NCBI GenBank assembly: GCA_021234155.1
Contig: JAJEKV010000096.1
Location: 1,682,010 to 1,746,009 of the forward strand
Direction: 5' to 3'
DNA length: 64,000 bases
Source: Isoetes taiwanensis
Lineage: Eukaryota; Streptophyta; Lycopodiopsida; Isoetales; Isoetaceae
Below the pieces are notes generated by a model. The model had not been told where the DNA came from. It saw only the letters and a program-made list of their open reading frames with translations, and made no database searches. Every line of letters begins with the position of its first letter. Within the stretch, counting starts at the first letter, position 1. Below, one piece after another: positions 56,144-64,000 of this stretch. The position numbers and the translations under genes are program-made.

Positions 56144-58170
56144 AACTTAATTTAGCCTCCTGTATTTTTTTAGTACGTTTTTGAAAGTGGGCTTAAGTAG
56201 AAGACGTTGCCTTTCTTGTATGCTAGAAACACGTGGTATTTTTGTAACTTGTTTTGGTGGAAAGCTGGATACAGGTCGGTGCACAAAAGGAGAATAAGAG
56301 GCCATTGCTATTTGTATTCAGAGCTATCATGCCACGGTTGTTCAGAATATATAACATACTTATGCATGCATTCCTTTATCTGAACATAGGCCGCTTTAAT
56401 GTCTTTCATCTATGGCGTTTTCCAAGTCAGCCATGGTTTGAACAATGTCCGCTTTAATACCTTTTTTCTACTGCTTTTTCTATGGTAGCCTGTACATCTT
56501 TTATGTCAGCTACTTTTACATCTTTAAAGCCAGCTACTTTTGAAGAAAAGATCAAGGTTGCTTACTGAAACATACTTGCTACATGATGGCATATTATATA
56601 GTAGTTGATAGGCCTGCTACAGTTTAGTCTAGGCTGATCCAAAAAAGGTGCTTGTAACATATCGGGGAACAGGGTTTAATCTGAGCTCTATGAATGATAC
56701 ATGTGTATGATTAGAGTTCTAGTTAATTCTTGAATGTCATAGTTTGATTGGCATCTTAGTTGTATACTGGCAGGTTTAAGATACAAAGGCTCATATGCCT
56801 AGGTGGATAAAGTAAAAGGTAATAGTGCTGGAAATACATTCTAGATGCATGTCTACATCTGCTACGGCATTATATTCTTGCTCATAAGATGCATGAAACT
56901 AAAATTTGGCCCCTGATATAAGGACTAGAATTTGGTCCTTGCTGATATACGGTAACATAGATTGATTTCTAAGTTATGATTAGGGATGTAAATAATTAGT
57001 TCTTGGAATGGTTATGGTATGCTTAGGATAATTCTGTTTTGGTGGAAATATCCTAGTTTATAGCATTTAACCCAAGAGGTGAAGGGCGAAGAGCCATGTA
57101 GTTTCAATGCTTACCTGACGCCCCTTACATAGTTACCGGATGCTAACTTTTGTAATGCTTGGGTGCAGGTAACCGAAACTACATCTCCTTGATGTTTGGT
57201 TCAAATGCTTGTATGTACAAAGCTACTTAATGATGCTGCTTTCTTGGACTGCTATGGTACAAGGACATGAAGCAGTATATATGGTATGACCTTTCCAAAG
57301 GAAACCACAAGAACAAAGAGTTATGGAGTATTTGGTTAAGTTTGTACAAAGATAATGCAGTGTCTCTTGAAGCAGCAGTATTTTATAAGATATAGGATTA
57401 CTTATATTTGTTAGTTTAAGTTTAAAGGAGGATCAAGATAAACATTTGACTGATATACATGTAATTGAGCTGGAACAAAAATGAATGATACTATATTTAA
57501 TATGACTCTTATTCCTACAAATTAGACAGCGTAAATGAAAATTTTACATGAAACAACTCTGATATATCAGCGTGCATAAATGGAAGTTATTTTAAACAAT
57601 TAGACATGACTATTATTATAGCATCTCAGCCTTTTGACTCTTCTTCCTGTAAACCAGATTTGTTAAATATTTGTTAAATAATTGATCATAATGTAAATCT
57701 GTCCTATATGTTCCAGATTATTAGTATAAACAATATGACTGATATATTACATCGTAGATTTATGTCTTTCTTGATTATCAAAATAGACAATAGAGGCTCA
57801 ATAGAACTTATTAGTGTGGCCTGGGTAACGCCAGGATGGATATGTGTTGCGTTTTCTTTGCCATGAATGAATGCGGTATAATATGATGTATTCACATTTA
57901 ACTGTTAGTAATCCCGGCAAGAAGTGTTGAAGAAGAAATCGAGACTTCCATTTGCTGGAGATATCCGCATGCACACTAGTTTGGTTCTGCCTCGTAATTA
58001 ATTTGAACCAAATTTGCTCGGTGACATGGACCCATCATTCTTTGTGTTCTTCTTTAATTTTTAAAGGCTAATCTCTCCTGCGATTGTCTTGTTATATATT
58101 TGGATACAAAAACGTATAATGACTCTCTCGTATCCGGTTCTGTAAAAAGAATGTTTGGAATAATCACCGG
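56144..58170. other. Non-coding spacer of the retroelement unit, copy 2 to 3
   Basis: Nearly identical to 48,505-50,496. The match becomes patchy after about 57,910, where CAG/CTG-type differences begin. Confidence 0.6.
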
Positions 58171-58208
58171 TGGACCTTGGATATGGAGACTTGGGAGAGG
58201 CACCAAAC

Positions 58209-59622
58209 ATGGCTGTCCAAATAATCTTCTGTCTAATCCCCACCAGGAGATACATGCATTTATTATTGCAAAAGTGAAAGATCTCCCTCCAAATGCATTC
58301 TCTCCCGTCAACCATCTTGGCTTTAGCACATGGATGGAGATATTTCAAAATTGGATGATAAGAAAATGGTCAGTAAATGAATGCTTAGGCATCATAGATC
58401 AAGTATTTGCGGAGACACAAGAAGTCTTTGGCGCATTTAACCGATATGGACGATGTTCGCCCGGAATTCAAGCTTGGTGTTACACACTTGGAAAAGGTAC
58501 ATGAACTTACTGATGTTACCTTTGAAGCCGCGGGTGTTACTCCAAACAATACTGTTTTTGAGGGGCAGGCAACACAAGGTTTAGCTAGTTATATCCCTCG
58601 GTGGACTTGGACTTAATGAAGAAAGAAAGTGAGGCCAATATAGAAAAGTTAAGCATGGGCGATACTATGAGGCTTACTTTGCAAAACAGATCAGATTCCC
58701 CATTATCTCAGAAATGGCTATTGAATGGTTAGGGGAAGAATTCACAAGGTCTATGGCGCAGCCAGAACTATAGCACTCTAGCCCCAATCAAGTAAAAAGC
58801 ATGGATTTTTATGGCTGGTTTAACAGTGGAGGAATTGACTGAAGTTGACAATGCAGCAAAAAATATGACGAAGATTATTGATAAAGAGGAGATGCTCTTT
58901 CCGATTGGTACTAACTTCTTTGACAAAAGATGCCGAACAACAAGGGATTGACCATCTTTGTTAAAAGCACATATGGGATACAAAGATGTTGAAAGAAATT
59001 ATTCTTATATCCACCGTGATATGGAGAAGCTTCAGTCCATATTTCAAATGTAATTGTCAAGCATGTGCCGATACTATCACTTGGTTCGATCAAGTCGTCT
59101 GGTACGCGTGCTTAATCACCTTGAGCGTGGTCTATCCCAGTATACACAAGCTGGACGGATAGGGTCATTTATATACTTTATACACAGAACATCTGAAACG
59201 ACACTGTCATGGCAGCAACCTGGTCTACATGCGGTCGGGAAATGCTTATTAAAATTACGAACAAACCGGCCTCAAACCCACAATGTGATCTCAAGGCAGC
59301 CTTTGGTGACACTAAGCTAGTTGATGTATCTTGAAGTGATGCTAAAAGACAAGAAATTTGTGGACAAGAAGTTCAAGAACAACAATAACGAACCTGCTAC
59401 TTCATATCGGACAAATAAATCCACTTATGGCGTTGAGTGTTTTACGCCACCAAGAGTAGCAAGGTCGGCAAGAGATCTATCCTCCAAGGCAAATGATAGC
59501 ATTATCAATCTATCGATTCTATAGTGGCATGTTCCCCAGGGGAGAACTTCGGTGAATAAAGGGGACAAACCTGAAGGTCTACACAAGTATCCGTGGAGAA
59601 ACCAGAACGTCTTCTTTACTGA
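58209..59622 (+). pseudogene. ORF1 of the retroelement, copy 3 (many small frameshifts)
   Basis: The full length of ORF1 is present, but at least eight one- or two-base shifts break it. Almost all sit at CAG or CTG: CCTCGGTGG for CCTCAGGTGG, TGCCGAAC for TGCCAGAAC, GTTCGCCCGG for GTTCTGGCCCTGG. Sequence between those points is identical to the middle copy. Confidence 0.8.
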
Positions 59623-60804
59623 CAAACTTCAGATCTCATCCGATATGACATGACATTGGTCCTTGGACTATGGCATGCTATCCCCTTAAGTAGGCGAAGA
59701 CACTATCTGGGCCCACCGATTGCCCATAGTGTTCCAAAAACATGAAATTCCAAAAAAAAAAGTATATCTACTTAAAATAGTCGCCGCTAATATCTTTGAA
59801 TGATACTTTTTGGTTACGTGCATAATGCTGATTTTGATCAATACTGTGATGATCTCTACAAACCGTTTAAGAATGTCATGCGCGATTACTTGATAAGGCT
59901 ATACAAAGTGGTTTTTAGAGAAGAATCTATATTCATGATATATTAGTCTTAATTCTATGCCTACAATGTTATACCGATATCATCGACTGTTTAATCTTGA
60001 ATAAGCTCTGTGTCTCAGAGCATAACAAAGAGAAAATTGGTAAATGAAGGTGATCACTTCAAATACCCATGCAAAGATAAGGACACGCATAAAATCACAT
60101 ACGTTACAATAACCGAAGATGAACTAATGCATCTAAGATGTGGAGATAACTTTATGAAAATAATCTGAGCAAGAAAGAAGCTGCAGTTTAATATTACAAG
60201 CTCAAAGATAATCGATTTGGTGATCCAATCAGCATGAATTTTATAGTTAAATTCCAATCAATAGATTCTGCTATGATGGAAATTAAACACATGCAAGTAT
60301 AATAATAAGGAGAATGCAATCATCTCTGTACCCACACCGCAACGAGTCAATATCGAAATGGATATTTACGCAGAGATCTATGGCAGCTTTGTAAGATTGG
60401 AAAGTACATAAATACATGGTTATAAGTCCGGGTCAGAAAGTTTATGCCCATGTATATGTTTAGGGCTATTCTTAACCAAAGAGGGAACATACTCCAAAGA
60501 TGATGCAAGAAGGAACAAGGAAACGATTTAAAGCCAATATTGTGTCTGCATGTTTATAGCATGTTATTTGGCTAAGAAAGAGCTTAACATTCAGACCGGT
60601 GTTACAGGAAGGGTGTACGGTACATACTTTCTCATCACAGTGCGCATTCAATTAAAGCTCAAGAAAACAATGAAAATCGGATTGATTATATAAATGCAAT
60701 ACCCGTATTTGGGATTCTCTATGCAATGCCCGCTTTGCATGTTCTTATTTTTCCTCGAGAACTAGCTGCAACAACGGTTCAATGCTAACTGCAGGTGGCA
60801 TTAT
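59623..60804 (+). other. Inter-ORF segment, copy 3
   Basis: Homologous to the middle-copy segment, with the same stops plus further small indels. Confidence 0.5.
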
Positions 60805-62893
60805 GTGCGGGAGGAAGAAAAAGTGGAAAAGGTGAGAACGATTACACGCAATTCGAATGGGCACAAAGTACTATGTAATAGAAGATATGAAAAAGAAGTA
60901 AGATCGATACATTTTCGGTTTCTTTCAAAGTTGATGGATAAGATAGATATAAAGTCCATGATAAAAGAATACATGATTATAAGACCGAGGGAGACTATGG
61001 GGAAACTATGATGAGGACACTTGGATTTGGATGGAAATACTCCAAGTCTCTTGTTGATTATATGTATAAGCCATATGGCATATTTGCAAAAATTGAAGAA
61101 GTGCCTAAATGTGTCTCATCGGGCACCGGGCATGGCAAGGTTTATAGATGCAAATGTCGGCCATGTAAGGACTATGGATATGAACATTATTAAATCTAGA
61201 GAACTACGGAATATGTTCTATAAAGGCCTAAACTTTATTCCTGACAAACCCTTGGATATTGAGGAGTTTATGGCAGATATGGATAAAGGCCTGGAGTATA
61301 TGTTTGAAAGACATGCAGGCAGAGGCAGATACTTACATCCATTGGAAAAAGAAGGGATAAAAAAAAGTGCTCTGAGAATAATTAAGAAAAAGGCCGAAGA
61401 CCAAATAAAAGAGCATAAGAAAACCAAATGTGCCTTTTATGATATCAAAGTCAGAAAAGCCATGGATTGGCTGGTTAAAAACCTCTATATAGCAGGAGTG
61501 GATAAAGCGGCAAACGTGCCCTCTTTTATTTGCCCATGGCACATTAGAGACATGGCGAGGCAGAGACTGCAAGGCCCTGACTTTGAAAGATCCAAAATAA
61601 AAAAGGTAGAGCTGCAAATTCAGCTAAATGGGAGCCTGCTTCAAGAGTTCAATCTGGATTGTCCGTATAAAGATAGGCTACCCTACCTATTGGGAACCTT
61701 CAAAGCCCACAAAGGAGAATACCGGTGGATCACTAATGCCAACCGGACTATTTTCACACTCCCCGCTAAGCTTGTCTCTAGAGGACTTAGAGGCATTTTA
61801 GATGTTCTTGCCAAAAGCTTACATGGAAAAATTGAGTAAATTAAATGTGCTCTTGCCAGGCAAGGTAAACCCATTTTGGATGGTAAACTCCATGTATGAA
61901 GTGATGCTAAATCTGCCTACAAAAATACATGACATTTATACGGCAGATATTGCAAAATGCTACGAGAATATACCAATTGATGGTGAAAATGGTGTATGCA
62001 AAATCATGAGCATGATTATAGAATGGGCAGTGGCTTATATGAGCGGTAATAGTGATAAATGTAAACTTTGGTACAAGATTGTAGATGACGAGGTAGTGGC
62101 TACATGGGGACCAAAAAGCCAGGAAGGTAATGCATGGCAAAGCATGGAATACTCACAATTCTATGAACTGAATGTTTGGTTGCTACAGAGATGCTATCTG
62201 ATTCAAGGGGATAATGTATGGAGACAAAAATGTGGGATTCCAATGGGGTTCTCATGCTCCCCAGAATGGTGTAACATATATTTGTCATACTTTGAATTTA
62301 CATTCATTGAAAAGTTAGCATATCATGGCGTATATCGTGATATAGGAAGATTTAAAGATGCGAGGAGATTCATGGATGACTTGTTCATCCCAAATGGTGG
62401 TCGCCCCGGATGAATTTTTTCAAAAAAAGACGTAAGTTGTAAGGACAAATGAACATATACAATCTCGATGTGCTTCAAATAAAAGATGAAACCGTGATAT
62501 TCACAAATTAAAGATGGATCTAAGGGTGCTTGGTTTTAGAGGCAACTTTCTAAATGTGACTTTCAAATATTGGACCATAACACGACCTGTTTCGCACCCA
62601 GATAGATATGACAAGAGAAAGAAACTTCCCTTTCAAACTATAAAGTTCATCCACGCAACGAGTCAGACCATACTTGAATGCAAGCAGGTGATTATTTCAC
62701 AAGTCCCGCCTTATGTATATGCCCATTCGAAAGTCCCGTGGAGGCAAATAAGGATATAAATGGTCCGATTGAGGACTTTACAAAGAATGGGTTCCACAGG
62801 GATGATCTGATAGAAAATGTCATAAGAATGATAAATTATGAGAAATTTCCAGGCTTGGTTTATGATGTAAAGATGATTCTAGGCTACTTGTAA
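60805..62893 (+). pseudogene. Penelope-like RT, copy 3 (frameshifted)
   Basis: Three large open pieces cover the protein: 61,021-61,839 (CxC through motif 2), 61,802-62,413 (motifs A, B and C) and 62,678-62,893 (thumb). The break near 61,807 is one extra T in TTCTGCC (TTCTTGCC). Those between 62,325 and 62,750 again lie at CAG/CTG sites. The stretch 61,140-62,320 is otherwise almost identical to copy 2. Confidence 0.85.
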
Positions 62894-62913
62894 GTAGTAA
62901 AACTTCGTGTGTA

Positions 62914-63004
62914 GGATAGTAGGACCCTTCTTTTCATAGGAAGGGTCCTGCATCCTACTGTGCATCAATCGATGCATCCTATGAAAAGAAGTGTCGTACT
63001 ACCC
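62914..63004 (+). other. Foldback structure after the RT stop, copy 3
   Basis: Both alternative stems and the apical hairpin are preserved base for base although the neighbouring RT end is disrupted. Confidence 0.8.
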
Positions 63005-63021
63005 GAGGGAGGGTCGTAGGC

Positions 63022-63050
63022 GAAGAAGAAGAAGAAGAAGAAGAAGAAGA
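63022..63050. repeat. (GAA)n microsatellite, copy 3
   Basis: About nine GAA units. Confidence 0.95.
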
Positions 63051-63424
63051 TAGGATAACTGAGACTTTGTGAAAGACCTAAACTATGCAAGCAGAATGGG
63101 CTTATGGGAATAATATGAGCATAATTCCAAGGTTTTGTATCTTCTATACCTAGAATTATTATTTTGATGTATGGAAAGCCTATTTTATATTTTATATCTT
63201 TAAAAGTTGTTTTGACCTATGGTTTTCTTTTATAATTTGTGGGACTACTAAATAAGTTTAAGAATTTGAATGTATTTCTCTTAAGTTAAATTTTTACTGA
63301 CCCTCATAATCTTTGTGGCATAAAAAGAAGGCTGGCATATGCCTATGCTGATGACGGATCTAAAAAGCTAAAGGGTCAAGCATTTATATACTGCGAATTT
63401 CAAGATCGATTTGTGATTTAGGGC

Positions 63425-63646
63425 ATGGTAGCAGGGATAATAAGTGAGGAGCCTCAGCCGAACTCATTAAATATGAAGACCACCGAGCAAGATACTTTTG
63501 ACCACGGCATTATTTTGCCAGGCGGGAAAGCTTACGAGAAAATCGTAGACTTGAACTTAGAAGCAAAACTAACACTAAGGTTTGTTGAAGAGGAACGCTT
63601 GGCGCTGATATCTCAAAGTCTGCAATATGCCGAGGGGTGTGTATGA
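63425..63646 (+). CDS. Small ORF A (73 aa), copy 3
   Basis: Same peptide as in copies 1 and 2. Confidence 0.4.
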   Translation: MVAGIISEEPQPNSLNMKTTEQDTFDHGIILPGGKAYEKIVDLNLEAKLTLRFVEEERLALISQSLQYAEGCV

Positions 63647-63815
63647 ACGAATACCTGGAAAGAACAAGAAAGCTCCGAATGCTGGAAACTACCCATCAAG
63701 AAAATTTGGGAAAGCGAATTCTGGAAGCAAATTCATCAAAGACAAGAGATCAAAACAAGCCAAACGGGGGGGGAGCGCCAAATACAGGTTCCCCTACATG
63801 TCACAGTTGATTTAA
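63627..63815 (+). CDS. Small ORF B (62 aa), copy 3
   Basis: The first 37 residues equal those of the middle copy. The tail differs because of indels around a G run at about 63,767. Confidence 0.35.
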   Translation: MPRGVYERIPGKNKKAPNAGNYPSRKFGKANSGSKFIKDKRSKQAKRGGSAKYRFPYMSQLI

Positions 63816-64000
63816 AACTTAATTTAGCCTCCCGTATTTTTTTTTTAGTACGTTTTTGAAAGTGGGCTTAAGTAGAAGACGTTGCCTTTCTTGTATGCTA
63901 GAAACACGTGGTATTTTTGTAACTTGTTTTGGTGGAAAGCTGGATACAGGTCGGTGCACAAAAGGAGAATAAGAGGCCATTGCTATTTGTATTCAGAGCT

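Larger units (their letters stand above)
43511..64000 (+). mobile_element. Head-to-tail array of a ~7.67-kb Penelope-like retroelement
   Basis: The same point of ORF1 (GACTGAAGTTGACAATGC) occurs at 43,513, 51,171 and 58,837, giving periods of 7,658 and 7,666 bp. Downstream markers recur at 7,681 and 7,672 bp. Copy 1 begins abruptly inside ORF1, the middle copy is complete and the third is cut by the window end. Unit order is ORF1, a stop-interrupted segment, RT ORF2, foldback, GAA repeat, two small ORFs and a 2-kb spacer. There are no LTRs, no poly-A tail and no integrase. A truncated copy followed by full copies in the same direction is a typical Penelope-like arrangement. Confidence 0.85.

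Overview
This window looks like nuclear DNA of a land plant with a large, repeat-filled genome. The evidence is a GDSL-type esterase first exon, Ty1/copia remnants, a plant-style CACTA end, a LINE and a tRNA-type SINE, intron-like sequence and AT-rich spacers. Bacterial operons, rRNA genes and CRISPR arrays are absent. A Penelope-like element (PLE) of the kind seen here would fit a fern, lycophyte, moss or conifer better than a flowering plant, but the species cannot be fixed from this window. Most coding-like sequence belongs to mobile elements, much of it broken.

Layout. (1) 1-20,680: eight head-to-tail units of about 2.62 kb. On the minus strand each carries a GDSL-lipase first exon followed immediately by the last part of a Pif1/Helitron-type helicase. 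(2) 20,681-28,660: mostly unique DNA with a decayed copia gag, an orphan GIY-YIG nuclease fragment, a 1.2-kb imperfect duplication and weak candidate host exons. (3) 28,662-32,257: an internally deleted Ty1/copia element with both terminal repeats. (4) 32,930-37,060: a 5'-truncated LINE, a second LINE 3' fragment, a SINE with a LINE-like tail and a small foldback MITE. (5) 38,349-about 38,890: one end of a CACTA transposon with a dense GACGTC/GCGGCGCC subterminal region, then a very AT-rich spacer. (6) 41,228-42,792: a minus-strand pseudokinase-like gene with one frame break. (7) 43,085-43,460: three 124-bp repeats. (8) 43,511-64,000: a head-to-tail array with a 7.66-7.68-kb period. Each unit encodes an unfamiliar ORF1, a Penelope-like reverse transcriptase with no fused endonuclease, a long foldback structure just after the RT stop, a GAA microsatellite and two overlapping small ORFs. 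The middle copy is intact; the first is 5'-truncated and the third runs off the window.

The most interesting parts are the tandem Penelope-like array and the GDSL/helicase chimeric array. A caution covers both: copy-to-copy differences, including most frameshifts, fall at CAG/CTG trinucleotides in patches. That pattern suggests consensus error in a CHG-methylated repeat as much as true decay, so the pseudogene labels here are provisional.
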